From: Pseudomonas sp. efr-133-TYG-5
GTDB taxonomy: Bacteria > Pseudomonadota > Gammaproteobacteria > Pseudomonadales > Pseudomonadaceae
NCBI RefSeq assembly: GCF_030209175.1
Contig: NZ_JARVSM010000004.1
Span: 434,001-498,000 of the forward strand
Length of the DNA stretch: 64,000 nt
Direction: 5' to 3'
Positions 8,421 through 16,909 of the stretch are shown piece after piece (position 1 is the stretch's first letter; each line of letters opens with the position of its first letter). The position numbers and the translations under genes are program-made. Under the pieces are notes generated by a model, which did not search any database, was not told the origin of the DNA, and saw nothing but the letters and a program-made list of their open reading frames with translations.

Positions 8421-9410
8421 TTATTCGGTGACGAATTTCGCACTGACGTAGGGCGAGTAGTCAGGCAAAACGCTTTCGACCTTGCCCTGTTCCTTCAAAA
8501 ACTTCGCCGTCTCACCAATCGCCTTCGCCGTGCCGCCTTCGAGCAGCGCCGTGGTTTGCTGTGCCTTGGCGTCCGGGAACGCCGAACCCGCGAGCAATTC
8601 CGGCACGTCGGCCGCATTGGCACCGGTCAGTTTGGCGATTTTCTGTACGGGCGCGGAGTCAGCCGTCCAGCTGTCTTTATGGCTGGCGTAATCGGCAAAG
8701 GCGTCTAGAGTGACCTTGGCAAATTTGGCCACGACGTCAGGATGTTTCTCGGCGAAGTCCTTGCGCGCGACCCAGACTTCGAAGGTCGGAGCACCCCACT
8801 GGCCAACTTCGGCGGCGTCGGTCAGGGTCTTGCCGGTCTTGCGGATTTCGCCGAGTGCCGGCGACCAGACAAACGCGCCATCAATGTCGCCCCGCTTCCA
8901 TGCCGCGGCAATTTCCGCGGGTTGCAGGTTCACCACTTTGACTTTGCTGGTATCCAGGCCCCAGTGCTTGAGTGCACCGAGCAGGCTGTAGTGGGAGGTG
9001 GAAACGAAAGGCGTGGCGATGGTCTTGCCGATCAGATCCTGCGGGGTGTTGATCCCGCTGCCATTGCGCACCACGAGAGCTTCGGCGGCATTGATCTGTG
9101 CCGAAACAATGAAGGCCACGATCGGCAGGTTGCGCGACGCGGCAGCGGCCAGGGGGCTGGAGCCGAGGTTGCCGATCTGTACGTCGCCGGAAGCAATGGC
9201 TGTCACAACTTCCGGACCGCTGTTGAAGCGGCGCCAGTCGATTTTCTCGCCGATGGTTTTCTCGTAGACACCGTCGGCCTGGGGCACTTTGCTCGGATCG
9301 ATACCGGTCTGGTAGCCGACGGTCAGGTTGGCGGCGTGGGCGGAAAAAGAAATCAGCGCTGACACACAAACTGTAACAAATTGACTAGATAGTGCGCGTT
9401 TGGCCATCAT
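8421..9410 (-). CDS. Taurine/sulfonate ABC transporter substrate-binding protein (TauA-like)
   Basis: A 329-residue periplasmic protein with a signal peptide (MMAKRALSS...SAHA) and mature start ANLTVGYQTG, typical of NrtA/SsuA/TauA binding proteins. Motifs such as GDVQIGNLGSSPLAAA and the WKRGDIDGAFVW segment match TauA. The start is placed at the ATG at 9410 with AAGGCGA upstream; a second ATG follows at once. No tauBCD genes sit beside it, so it would need a permease and ATPase encoded elsewhere, possibly ssuCB in this same block. Its place next to the porin and ssu genes supports sulfonate uptake under sulfur limitation. The exact ligand is uncertain. Confidence 0.82.
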   Translation of the reverse strand: MMAKRALSSQFVTVCVSALISFSAHAANLTVGYQTGIDPSKVPQADGVYEKTIGEKIDWRRFNSGPEVVTAIASGDVQIGNLGSSPLAAAASRNLPIVAFIVSAQINAAEALVVRNGSGINTPQDLIGKTIATPFVSTSHYSLLGALKHWGLDTSKVKVVNLQPAEIAAAWKRGDIDGAFVWSPALGEIRKTGKTLTDAAEVGQWGAPTFEVWVARKDFAEKHPDVVAKFAKVTLDAFADYASHKDSWTADSAPVQKIAKLTGANAADVPELLAGSAFPDAKAQQTTALLEGGTAKAIGETAKFLKEQGKVESVLPDYSPYVSAKFVTE

Positions 9411-9568
9411 GGCGTCGCCTTTTCGATAGGGTTTGACGAATTGGGGTTGCGCCAAAGCTAATCGATCTAAAAAAAGGCTAACAAATACCATTTAGGAATG
9501 AGCTTAGGCGCCGATACGCTGTATCCGGCACAGATGGCCAGTAAAGGGCCATATTCCCGAATGCTATG

Positions 9569-9592
9569 AAAAAGAATGAATAAATTCTTTTT
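9569..9592. promoter_or_regulatory. AT-rich palindrome in the tauA-like/porin divergent promoter
   Basis: A perfect 9-base inverted repeat (AAAAAGAAT / ATTCTTTTT) with a 6-base centre, in the 364-base gap between the TauA-like gene and the porin. It contains GAATAAAT (9578-9585), also present before ssuE and, inverted, before lsfA. It could be an activator site for sulfur-starvation control. The rest of the gap shows no gene. Confidence 0.4.
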
Positions 9593-9774
9593 GGGTTTAT
9601 CAGGAAGTCTTTACCCTGCAGGGACCAAATAACTGCGATTAGACCTTGGTCGTAGACACACAAGGTTACGATTGACTTGTCAGTCACGGTCTGGCGCTAA
9701 TCGCGCATCTTAGGATCCAGGGGCAACAGACTCCGGACCAGGAACACAAGAATTAGAAACGAGAGGAGCGATAC

Positions 9775-11112
9775 ATGAACAAGTCCACCTTGGCCCTGGC
9801 CGTGGCCGTAGGGGTTATTGCGCAACAGGCAGGCGCAGCCGGTTTCATCGAAGACAGCAAGGCCACACTGGGGCTGCGTAACTTCTACATCAACACTGAT
9901 AACCGTGATGGCGCTGGCGCCAACAAGAACGAAGAGTGGGGCCAAGGCTTTGATCTGCGTTTCATCTCCGGTTACACCCAAGGCACTGTAGGTTTCGGTA
10001 TCGATGCCATCGGCCTGCTGGGCGTGCGTCTGGATTCGGGCGGCGGCACCAACGGCGCCACAGCAGCGACCCGCACCAACGCCGGTTCTTACGGCGGCAC
10101 CGTGTTCCCAAGCGAGCACAATGGTGAAGCGGTCGACAACTTCTCCAGCCTGGGCCTGACTGCCAAAGCCAAGATTTCCCAGACCGAACTGAAGTTGGGC
10201 ACTCTGCAGCCAAAACTGCCAGTGATCGTGACAAACGACGGTCGTCTGCTGCCACAAACCTGGCAAGGTGGCCAGATCACTTCTGGCGAAATCAAGGATT
10301 TGACGCTGGTCGGCGGCCAGATTGAAGCAGTGAAAGGTCGTAACTCGAGCAACAACGAACAGTTGTCGATCTCCGGTGCCAACGGCCGTACCGCGGCTGG
10401 CCGCGACAGCAACAAGTTCATCTACGCCGGTGGTGACTACAAAATCACCAAAGACCTGACTGCCCAGTACTACTACGGCAACCTGGAAGATTTCTACAAG
10501 CAGCACTTCCTGGGACTGGTGCACAACTGGGCAATCGGCCCGGGCGTGTTGAAGTCGGACCTCCGTTACTTCAATAGCCGTGACGATGGGGCCAACGGTC
10601 ACGACAGTAACTACTTCACCACGGGTTACTACGGCGGTAACGTCACCAAAGGTAAAGTCGACAACAACCTTTACAGCGGCCTGTTCCTGTACACCGTTGC
10701 TGGTCACACTTTCGGTGGCGGCTATCAGGTCAGCAACGGCGACAGCGACTTCCCTTGGCTGAACCAGGGTGACGGCTCGTCGAACTACACCATCACCGAC
10801 ATGCAAATCCAGAAGTTCGGCCGCGCCGGTGAACGCACCTGGCAAGGTCGTTACTCGTACGACTTCGCCAAGGTCGGCCTCCCTGGTCTGACCGCCGGTG
10901 TTGTTTACCTGCGTGGTGACAATATCGATACTCCGAGCGGCGACCATACCGAGTGGGAACGTGACTTCACCGTCGGCTACGTAGTGCCGGAAGGCCCGTT
11001 CAAAAACGTCGGCCTGATGTGGAAAAACGCTACCTGGCGCACTGACCTGCCGAGCACCCGTTCGCAGGACGAAAACCGCCTGATCGTCAGCTACTCGATC
11101 CCGCTGCTGTAA
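9775..11112 (+). CDS. OprD-family outer membrane porin
   Basis: A 445-residue protein with a signal peptide (MNKSTLALAVAVG...AGA) and mature start AGFIEDSKATLGLRNFYINTDNRD, the hallmark of OprD/OprE/OprQ porins. Alternating beta-strand sequence rich in Gly, Tyr and Asn continues to an end at SYSIPLL; family members form 18-strand substrate-specific channels. The Shine-Dalgarno is GAGAGGAG. Flanked by a sulfonate-type binding protein and lsfA/ssu genes, it may admit sulfonates or another sulfur source across the outer membrane. That role is an inference from position. A strong terminator follows. Confidence 0.92.
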   Translation: MNKSTLALAVAVGVIAQQAGAAGFIEDSKATLGLRNFYINTDNRDGAGANKNEEWGQGFDLRFISGYTQGTVGFGIDAIGLLGVRLDSGGGTNGATAATRTNAGSYGGTVFPSEHNGEAVDNFSSLGLTAKAKISQTELKLGTLQPKLPVIVTNDGRLLPQTWQGGQITSGEIKDLTLVGGQIEAVKGRNSSNNEQLSISGANGRTAAGRDSNKFIYAGGDYKITKDLTAQYYYGNLEDFYKQHFLGLVHNWAIGPGVLKSDLRYFNSRDDGANGHDSNYFTTGYYGGNVTKGKVDNNLYSGLFLYTVAGHTFGGGYQVSNGDSDFPWLNQGDGSSNYTITDMQIQKFGRAGERTWQGRYSYDFAKVGLPGLTAGVVYLRGDNIDTPSGDHTEWERDFTVGYVVPEGPFKNVGLMWKNATWRTDLPSTRSQDENRLIVSYSIPLL

Positions 11113-11136
11113 TCGCGCGTTTCGATTCGCTGAAGT

Positions 11137-11175
11137 AAAAAAGCCCCGTCCGGCATCGCGCCGGACGGGGCTTTT
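11137..11175 (+). terminator. Rho-independent terminator after the porin
   Basis: A-tract, GC-rich stem GCCCCGTCCGG/CCGGACGGGGC and T-tract, 25 bases after the porin stop codon. The flanking A and T tracts let it work on both strands. Confidence 0.92.
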
Positions 11176-11304
11176 GCGTCTTCAAGTCAGGCCCACCCCC
11201 GTAAGCCCTCCCCGAAATTCCCCTCTTTACAGCAACTCAAGGCCTTCTCGAACCTTGTGGTTGATGGTCGTCGCGAAGCCGGCGGGCGTCCAGTGAACAG
11301 ATGT

Positions 11305-11349
11305 TTAATATTCTTTTAAGGTATAGATATCTAGTTATTTATTCTTTTT
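11305..11349 (+). promoter_or_regulatory. AT-rich promoter region of lsfA
   Basis: A sharply AT-rich stretch in GC-rich DNA about 60-105 bases before lsfA, with AATATTCTTTT, TATAGATAT and ATTTATTC (11337-11344). The last is the reverse complement of GAATAAAT seen before ssuE and in the porin/tauA gap. This fits a sulfate-starvation promoter with a LysR-type (CysB-like) activator site, but no binding site is proven. Confidence 0.4.
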
Positions 11350-11408
11350 CAGAAGATCAAATCCCGAGCTACAGTTGAGGTCTCCAACAACTCATCAGGA
11401 GCCGCACC

Positions 11409-12047
11409 ATGAGCCTCAGACTTGGCGATATCGCCCCCGATTTCGAACAGGATTCCAGCGCCGGCAAGATTCGTTTCCACGAGTGGCTGGGCGATAGCTG
11501 GGGCGTGCTGTTCTCCCATCCGGCGGATTTCACTCCGGTGTGCACCACCGAGCTGGGCTTCACGGCCAAGCTCAAGGACGAGTTCAGCAAACGTGGCGTA
11601 AAGGCCATTGCACTGTCTGTCGACCCGGTGGACTCGCACCACAAGTGGATCGAGGACATCAACGAAACCCAGAACACCCTCGTCAACTTCCCGATCCTGG
11701 CCGATGCCGATCGCAAAGTGTCCGATCTCTACGACCTGATCCACCCGAACGCCAACGACACCCTGACCGTGCGTTCGCTGTTCGTGATCGATCCGAACAA
11801 GAAGATCCGTCTGACCATCACCTACCCGGCGAGCACCGGGCGCAACTTCCACGAGATCCTGCGGGTGATCGATTCGCTGCAACTCACCGACAACTACAAG
11901 GTGGCCACGCCGGCCAACTGGCAGGACGGTGACGAGGTGGTGATCGTGCCATCGCTCAAGGACGAAGACGAGATCAAGCAGCGCTTCCCCAAGGGCTATC
12001 GCGCGGTCAAGCCGTACCTGCGCCTTACGCCGCAGCCGAACAAATAA
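11409..12047 (+). CDS. lsfA: 1-Cys peroxiredoxin LsfA
   Basis: A 212-residue Prx6-type peroxidase that reduces hydrogen peroxide and alkyl hydroperoxides in the cytoplasm. The peroxidatic cysteine is C45 in FTPVCTTE; I see no second cysteine, so it is a true 1-Cys enzyme. The C-terminal dimerisation extension (about 160-212) is present. LsfA was first described as a sulfate-starvation-induced protein in P. putida, and its place before ssuE agrees: flavin-dependent desulfonation can leak peroxide. An AT-rich promoter region precedes it and a terminator follows, so it is probably transcribed alone. Assignment is secure. Confidence 0.95.
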   Translation: MSLRLGDIAPDFEQDSSAGKIRFHEWLGDSWGVLFSHPADFTPVCTTELGFTAKLKDEFSKRGVKAIALSVDPVDSHHKWIEDINETQNTLVNFPILADADRKVSDLYDLIHPNANDTLTVRSLFVIDPNKKIRLTITYPASTGRNFHEILRVIDSLQLTDNYKVATPANWQDGDEVVIVPSLKDEDEIKQRFPKGYRAVKPYLRLTPQPNK

Positions 12048-12055
12048 CCGCCTCG

Positions 12056-12159
12056 GATCGTTCCCACGCTGTGCGTGGGAATGAATACCTGGACGCTCCG
12101 CGTCCACTGTGACGCAGAGCGTCACGGGCGGCATTCCGACGCGGAGCGTGGGAACGATC
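12056..12159. repeat. Second intergenic repeat family (GATCGTTCCCACGC type)
   Basis: About 104 bases bounded by an inverted repeat: GATCGTTCCCACGC at the left end and its complement at the right, with nested copies of GACGCTCCGCGTC-like palindromes. I recall this as a common Pseudomonas intergenic element, different from the REP family elsewhere in the window. It lies directly after lsfA. Confidence 0.8.
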
Positions 12160-12182
12160 AGCGTAGCCACGAAGCAGGGTTT

Positions 12183-12209
12183 CAGGCCGTTTTCACGGCC
12201 TGTTTTTTT
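12183..12209 (+). terminator. Rho-independent terminator of lsfA
   Basis: Perfect 8-base stem CAGGCCGT/ACGGCCTG with a TTTC loop and seven T residues. It separates lsfA from the ssu operon. Confidence 0.93.
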
Positions 12210-12235
12210 GCCTGGAGGAAAGCGTCCCGCATATC

Positions 12236-12290
12236 TCTTAAATGCATAAACAAATGAATAAATATGATTTATGGATATATAAATCAGCTG
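12236..12290 (+). promoter_or_regulatory. AT-rich promoter region of the ssu operon
   Basis: About 55 very AT-rich bases (AAATGCATAAAC, AATGAATAAAT at 12253-12263, ATGGATATATAAAT) 70-125 bases before ssuE. The 11-mer AATGAATAAAT recurs exactly at 9575-9585. Likely the activator and promoter region for sulfur-starvation expression; the activator is inferred, not shown. Confidence 0.45.
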
Positions 12291-12359
12291 GTAAGGTCAC
12301 TTCCATCGAAGCGAGATCGCAAACCGCGAATCGCCTGAAACGCGCAAGGAATCGTCTCA

Positions 12360-12953
12360 ATGCTGGTGGTCTCACTCGGTGGCAGTCCCAGCCAACGTTC
12401 CCGTTCCGGGGTGTTGCTGGAGCGCTCGCAACGCTGGTTGCAGCAGCAAGGGGTGGAAGTGGTGAGCTATCAGGTGCGGGATTTCCCCGCCGAAGACCTG
12501 TTGCATGCCCGTTTCGACAGCCCGAAGGTCCTCGACCTGCTGCAACAGATCGAAAACGCCGACGGCTTGCTGATCGCCACGCCGGTCTACAAGGCGTCGT
12601 TCTCCGGCGCGCTGAAAACCGTACTGGACCTGCTGCCGGAACGCGCCTTGAGCCACAAGATCGTATTGCCGATGGCCACCGGCGGCAGCATCGCCCACAT
12701 GCTGGTGGTCGACTACGCACTCAAGCCGGTGCTGTCGGCACTGAAAGCACAGGAAATGCTGCAAGGGATTTTTGCCGAGGACAGCCAGATCGCCTATGGC
12801 GAAGGCAGTGCCCAGGCGCAGTTGGCGCCGGCACTGGAGCAGCGGTTGCATGAAGCCCTGGACCAGTTTGTCAGCGCCATGGCGCGCCGCCCGCAACCGC
12901 TGGAGCCGGGGTTGTTGAACGAACGTTTGTTGAGTGCTCGCTGGAGCATTTGA
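12360..12953 (+). CDS. ssuE: NADPH-dependent FMN reductase SsuE
   Basis: A 197-residue flavodoxin-fold reductase that supplies FMNH2 to the SsuD monooxygenase. The phosphate-binding loop of the FMN site is visible (SLGGSPSQRSRSG, about 4-16), followed by ATPVYKASFSGALKTVLDLLP, typical of SsuE. The first gene of ssuEADCBF, the gene order described in P. putida S-313. The Shine-Dalgarno AAGGA is rather far (11 bases) from the ATG at 12360. Length and motifs are normal for the family. Confidence 0.94.
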   Translation: MLVVSLGGSPSQRSRSGVLLERSQRWLQQQGVEVVSYQVRDFPAEDLLHARFDSPKVLDLLQQIENADGLLIATPVYKASFSGALKTVLDLLPERALSHKIVLPMATGGSIAHMLVVDYALKPVLSALKAQEMLQGIFAEDSQIAYGEGSAQAQLAPALEQRLHEALDQFVSAMARRPQPLEPGLLNERLLSARWSI

Positions 12954-13054
12954 GCCTGCTTTGCAGGCACATCGAAACTTGAAGTACTCACCTTACTCAG
13001 CCGCCAACGGCCAAGCAGGTGCAGCCAAAACCCAACAGCAAAAAGGAGAGCGCT

Positions 13055-14035
13055 ATGCGCACTGTATTTTTGCGTCGTGGTCTGGTCGCTCTGTTTGCTG
13101 CGGCTGTGTCCTTCGGCGCCATCACTCAAGCTCAAGCCGAGACCCTGCGGATCGGTTATCAGAAATACGGCACGCTGGTCCTGCTCAAGGCCAAAGGCAC
13201 CCTGGAAAAACGCCTCGCCGCGCAAGGCGTCGACGTGCAGTGGACCGAATTTCCCGGAGGCCCGCAGCTGCTGGAAGGCCTGAACGTCGGCTCGATCGAC
13301 TTCGGTGTCACCGGTGAAACTCCGCCAGTCTTCGCCCAGGCCGCCGGTGCCGATCTGCTCTACGTGGCCTACGAGCCGCCCGCGCCGAACAGCGAAGCGA
13401 TCCTCGTGCCGAAGGGCTCGCCGATCAAATCGGTGGCGGATCTCAAAGGCAAGAAAGTCGCCCTGAACAAAGGCTCCAACGTGCACTACCTGCTGGTGCG
13501 TGCGCTGGAAGACGCCGGCCTCAAGTACACCGATATTCAAACCGTGTTCCTGCCACCGGCCGATGCCCGCGCGGCGTTCGAGCGCGGCAGCGTCGACGCC
13601 TGGGTCATCTGGGACCCGTACCAGGCCGCCGCCGAGCAACAGCTGCAAGCGCACACCCTGCGTGACGGCAAAGGCATCGTCGACAACCACCAGTTCTACC
13701 TGGCGACCAAACCTTACGCGCAGAAAAACCCCGAGGTGATCAAGACCCTGGTGGAAGAAGTGCGCGCCGTCGGCGAGTGGTCCAAGGCCAATCCCGAAGA
13801 CGTCACCCAACAGGTCGCGCCACTGCTCGGCCTGCCGGCGGACATCACCCTGACCTCGGTGAAACGCCAGGGTTACGGCGCACTGTTCCTGACCCCGGAA
13901 GTGGTCGCCGCGCAACAGAAAATCGCCGACACCTTCTACCAGCTCAAGCTGATTCCCAAGCCGTTGAGCATCAAGGACGTGATCTGGACACCCCCGGCCG
14001 CTGTGGCCCAGAGCTCGGTTACCCAAGCCCAGTAA
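13055..14035 (+). CDS. ssuA: Alkanesulfonate-binding periplasmic protein SsuA
   Basis: A 326-residue binding protein of the sulfonate ABC importer. It has a signal peptide (MRTVFLRRGLVALF...AQA) and mature start ETLRIGYQKYGTLVLLK. The segments GSIDFGVTGETPPVFAQA and GSNVHYLLVRALEDAGL are characteristic of SsuA. The ATG at 13055 follows AAAAGGAG. Second in the ssu operon, 101 bases after ssuE and 25 before ssuD. Sulfonates bound here would pass through SsuC, driven by SsuB. Confidence 0.95.
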   Translation: MRTVFLRRGLVALFAAAVSFGAITQAQAETLRIGYQKYGTLVLLKAKGTLEKRLAAQGVDVQWTEFPGGPQLLEGLNVGSIDFGVTGETPPVFAQAAGADLLYVAYEPPAPNSEAILVPKGSPIKSVADLKGKKVALNKGSNVHYLLVRALEDAGLKYTDIQTVFLPPADARAAFERGSVDAWVIWDPYQAAAEQQLQAHTLRDGKGIVDNHQFYLATKPYAQKNPEVIKTLVEEVRAVGEWSKANPEDVTQQVAPLLGLPADITLTSVKRQGYGALFLTPEVVAAQQKIADTFYQLKLIPKPLSIKDVIWTPPAAVAQSSVTQAQ

Positions 14036-14060
14036 ATCGAACCCCCAAGGAGACCACTCC

Positions 14061-15209
14061 ATGAGCCTCAACATCTTCTGGTTCCTGCCAACCCACGGCG
14101 ACGGCCATTACCTTGGCACCGCCGAAGGCGCCCGCGCCGTCGACCACGGCTATCTGCAACAGGTCGCGCAAGCGGCGGATCGTCTGGGTTTCGGCGGCGT
14201 GCTGATTCCCACCGGCCGTTCCTGCGAAGACTCGTGGCTGGTGGCGGCGTCGCTGATCCCGGTGACCCAGCGCCTGAAATTCCTCGTTGCCCTGCGTCCC
14301 GGGATCATTTCCCCGACGGTGGCAGCGCGGCAGGCTGCGACCCTGGATCGCCTGTCCGGCGGCCGTGCGCTGTTCAACCTGGTGACCGGTGGCGACCCGG
14401 AAGAGTTGGCCGGCGACGGTCTGTTCCTCGATCACGAAGCGCGCTATCAGGCTTCGGTGGAATTCACCCGGATCTGGCGGCGGGTGCTGGAAGGTGAAAC
14501 CGTCGATTACGACGGCGAACACATCAGCGTGAAGGGCGCCAAATTGCTCTATCCGCCGATCCAGCAGCCGCGTCCGCCGCTGTACTTCGGTGGCTCGTCG
14601 GAAGCCGCGCAGGACCTGGCCGCCGAGCAAGTGGAAATGGTCCTGACCTGGGGCGAGCCGCCGGCGGCCGTTGCCGAGAAGATCGAACAGGTACGGGCCA
14701 AGGCGGCCAAGCTCGGCCGCACTGTACGCTTCGGCATCCGGCTGCACGTGATCGTGCGCGAAACCAACGCCGAAGCCTGGCAGGCGGCGGATCGATTGAT
14801 CTCGCATCTGGACGACGACACCATCAAACGTGCCCAGGCGTCGCTGGCGCGCTTCGATTCGGTTGGCCAGCAACGCATGGCCGCGCTGCACGGCGGTAGC
14901 CGCGACAACCTCGAAGTCAGCCCGAACCTGTGGGCCGGCGTCGGCCTGGTGCGCGGCGGTGCCGGTACGGCGCTGGTCGGTGATGGTCCGACCGTGGCGG
15001 CTCGCGTCAAGGAGTACGCCGATCTGGGCATCGACACCTTCATCTTCTCCGGTTATCCCCACCTCGAAGAATCGTATCGGGTCGCCGAACTGCTGTTTCC
15101 GCACCTCGACATCGAACGTCCGCAACTGCCGAAAAGCGCCGGTTACGTCAGCCCGTTTGGCGAGATGGTGGCCAACGACATTCTTCCCAAAGCCGCGTCG
15201 CAGAGCTGA
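14061..15209 (+). CDS. ssuD: FMNH2-dependent alkanesulfonate monooxygenase
   Basis: A 382-residue TIM-barrel enzyme of the bacterial luciferase family that splits alkanesulfonates into sulfite and aldehyde using FMNH2 and O2. Opening MSLNIFWFLPTHGDGHYLG and the GRSCEDSWLVAASLIP segment match SsuD; the conserved region GRALFNLVTGGDPEEL and the late FSGYPHLEESYRVAELLFP are also typical. AAGGAG precedes the ATG. It receives reduced flavin from SsuE. Length equals that of E. coli SsuD. Confidence 0.97.
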   Translation: MSLNIFWFLPTHGDGHYLGTAEGARAVDHGYLQQVAQAADRLGFGGVLIPTGRSCEDSWLVAASLIPVTQRLKFLVALRPGIISPTVAARQAATLDRLSGGRALFNLVTGGDPEELAGDGLFLDHEARYQASVEFTRIWRRVLEGETVDYDGEHISVKGAKLLYPPIQQPRPPLYFGGSSEAAQDLAAEQVEMVLTWGEPPAAVAEKIEQVRAKAAKLGRTVRFGIRLHVIVRETNAEAWQAADRLISHLDDDTIKRAQASLARFDSVGQQRMAALHGGSRDNLEVSPNLWAGVGLVRGGAGTALVGDGPTVAARVKEYADLGIDTFIFSGYPHLEESYRVAELLFPHLDIERPQLPKSAGYVSPFGEMVANDILPKAASQS

Positions 15210-15217
15210 GGCGCGTC

Positions 15218-16000
15218 ATGAAGAAATTTATCCACAGCCTCGCGCCCTGGGCGTTGCCGGTATTGCTGCTGGCGGTGTGGCAGTTGTCGGTGTCGGCCGG
15301 TTGGCTGTCGACGCGGATCCTGCCGGCACCGGTGGCAGTGATCGAGGCCGGCGTAAGTCTGGTGCGCAGCGGTGAAATCTGGACGCACCTGGCGATCAGT
15401 GGCTGGCGCGCGGCGCTGGGCTTCACCATCGGCGGCAGCATTGGCCTGGTGCTGGGTTTCATCACCGGCCTGTCGAAGTGGGGCGAACGCCTGCTCGACA
15501 GCTCGGTGCAGATGATCCGCAACGTGCCGCACCTGGCGCTGATTCCGCTGGTGATCCTGTGGTTCGGCATCGACGAGTCGGCGAAGATTTTCCTGGTGGC
15601 GCTGGGCACGTTGTTCCCGATCTACCTCAACACTTATCACGGTATTCGTAACGTCGATCCGGCGCTGGTGGAAATGGCGCGCAGCTATGGCCTGTCCGGT
15701 TTCAGCCTGTTCTGGCAAGTGATCCTGCCGGGTGCGCTGCCTTCGATTCTGGTCGGCGTGCGCTTCGCGCTGGGCTTCATGTGGCTGACGCTGATCGTCG
15801 CGGAAACCATCTCGGCCAGCTCCGGCATCGGTTATCTGGCGATGAATGCCCGCGAATTCCTGCAGACCGACGTGGTGGTGCTGGCGATTCTGCTCTACGC
15901 GGTACTCGGCAAACTCGCCGACCTCGCCGCCCGTGGGCTGGAGCGCGTGTGGCTGCGCTGGCATCCGGCCTATCAGGTTGCCAAGGGAGGTGCGGCATGA
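15218..16000 (+). CDS. ssuC: Sulfonate ABC transporter permease SsuC
   Basis: A 260-residue inner-membrane permease with about six transmembrane helices. The cytoplasmic EAA loop, which docks the ATPase, reads EMARSYGLSGFSLFWQVILPGALPSI (about 150-175). It begins 8 bases after ssuD and ends overlapping ssuB by four bases (ATGA), indicating coupled translation. Family and operon position make this secure. Confidence 0.95.
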   Translation: MKKFIHSLAPWALPVLLLAVWQLSVSAGWLSTRILPAPVAVIEAGVSLVRSGEIWTHLAISGWRAALGFTIGGSIGLVLGFITGLSKWGERLLDSSVQMIRNVPHLALIPLVILWFGIDESAKIFLVALGTLFPIYLNTYHGIRNVDPALVEMARSYGLSGFSLFWQVILPGALPSILVGVRFALGFMWLTLIVAETISASSGIGYLAMNAREFLQTDVVVLAILLYAVLGKLADLAARGLERVWLRWHPAYQVAKGGAA

Positions 16001-16803
16001 CCGCTCAACAACCTCCACGCCTGCTGCGCGGGATTCCGCTGGCGGTGCGCAACCTGCAGAAGACGTTCGGCAAGCGCCAGGTCTTGCGCGACATCGACCT
16101 GCATATTCCGGCGGGGCAGTTTGTCGCCGTGGTCGGGCGCAGCGGATGCGGCAAGAGCACCTTGCTGCGCCTGCTCGCCGGCCTCGACCAGCCGACTGGC
16201 GGCGACCTGCTGGCCGGCTCCGCTGCGCTGAGCGAGGCGCGGGACGACACCCGGCTGATGTTCCAGGAAGCACGCCTGCTGCCGTGGAAAAAGATCATCG
16301 ACAACGTCGGACTCGGCCTCAAAGGCAACTGGCGTCCACAGGCTCTGGCTGCACTGGAAGCGGTCGGTCTGGCGGATCGCGCCAACGAATGGCCGGCGGC
16401 CCTGTCCGGTGGCCAGAAGCAGCGTGTGGCCCTGGCTCGGGCGCTGATCCATCAACCGCGCCTGCTGCTGCTCGACGAGCCGTTGGGGGCGCTGGACGCG
16501 CTGACCCGGATCGAGATGCAGCAGTTGATCGAACGCCTCTGGCAGCAGCACGGTTTCACGGTGTTGCTGGTCACCCACGATGTCAGCGAAGCCGTGGCGA
16601 TTGCCGACCGCGTGATTCTGATCGAGGACGGCGAAGTCGGGCTCGACCTGCAGGTCGAACTGCCGCGTCCGCGGGTGCGTGGTTCGCATCGGCTGGCGGC
16701 GCTGGAAACCGAAGTGCTCAACCGTGTTCTGTCCCTGCCCGGCGAACCGCCGGAGCCGGAACCCGTTTCACCACTGCCTACGCAATTGCGTTGGGCGCAA
16801 TGA
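15997..16803 (+). CDS. ssuB: Sulfonate ABC transporter ATPase SsuB
   Basis: A 268-residue nucleotide-binding subunit. Walker A GRSGCGKST, the Q-loop region MFQEARLLPW, signature LSGGQKQR, Walker B LLLLDEPLGALD and the switch His in LLVTHD are all present. The start at 15997 overlaps the ssuC stop (ATGA), which fixes the start and shows translational coupling. It energises uptake through SsuC. Confidence 0.96.
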   Translation: MTAQQPPRLLRGIPLAVRNLQKTFGKRQVLRDIDLHIPAGQFVAVVGRSGCGKSTLLRLLAGLDQPTGGDLLAGSAALSEARDDTRLMFQEARLLPWKKIIDNVGLGLKGNWRPQALAALEAVGLADRANEWPAALSGGQKQRVALARALIHQPRLLLLDEPLGALDALTRIEMQQLIERLWQQHGFTVLLVTHDVSEAVAIADRVILIEDGEVGLDLQVELPRPRVRGSHRLAALETEVLNRVLSLPGEPPEPEPVSPLPTQLRWAQ

Positions 16804-16886
16804 AGCAGCTGCGAGCTTCAAGCTACAAGCTGCAAGTAGAAGCGCTGTGCTTTTGCTTGCCGCTTGAAGCTTGCCACTTGCCGCTT
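16804..16886. repeat. CAAGCT/AGCTTGC-type intergenic repeat
   Basis: Low-complexity palindromic stretch built of GAGCTTCAAGCT, CAAGCTGCAAG and their complements (TTGCCGCTTGAAGCTTGCC). A related block lies at 39106-39163. A third intergenic repeat family in the window, here inserted between ssuB and ssuF. Confidence 0.7.
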
Positions 16887-16909
16887 ATTTCGACCCCAGG
16901 AGAAATATC

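Noticed and set aside
9478..9687. A 69-codon minus-strand frame in the tauA/porin gap
   Set aside because: It has no ribosome site or recognisable domain and covers the AT-rich promoter region; most likely not coding.
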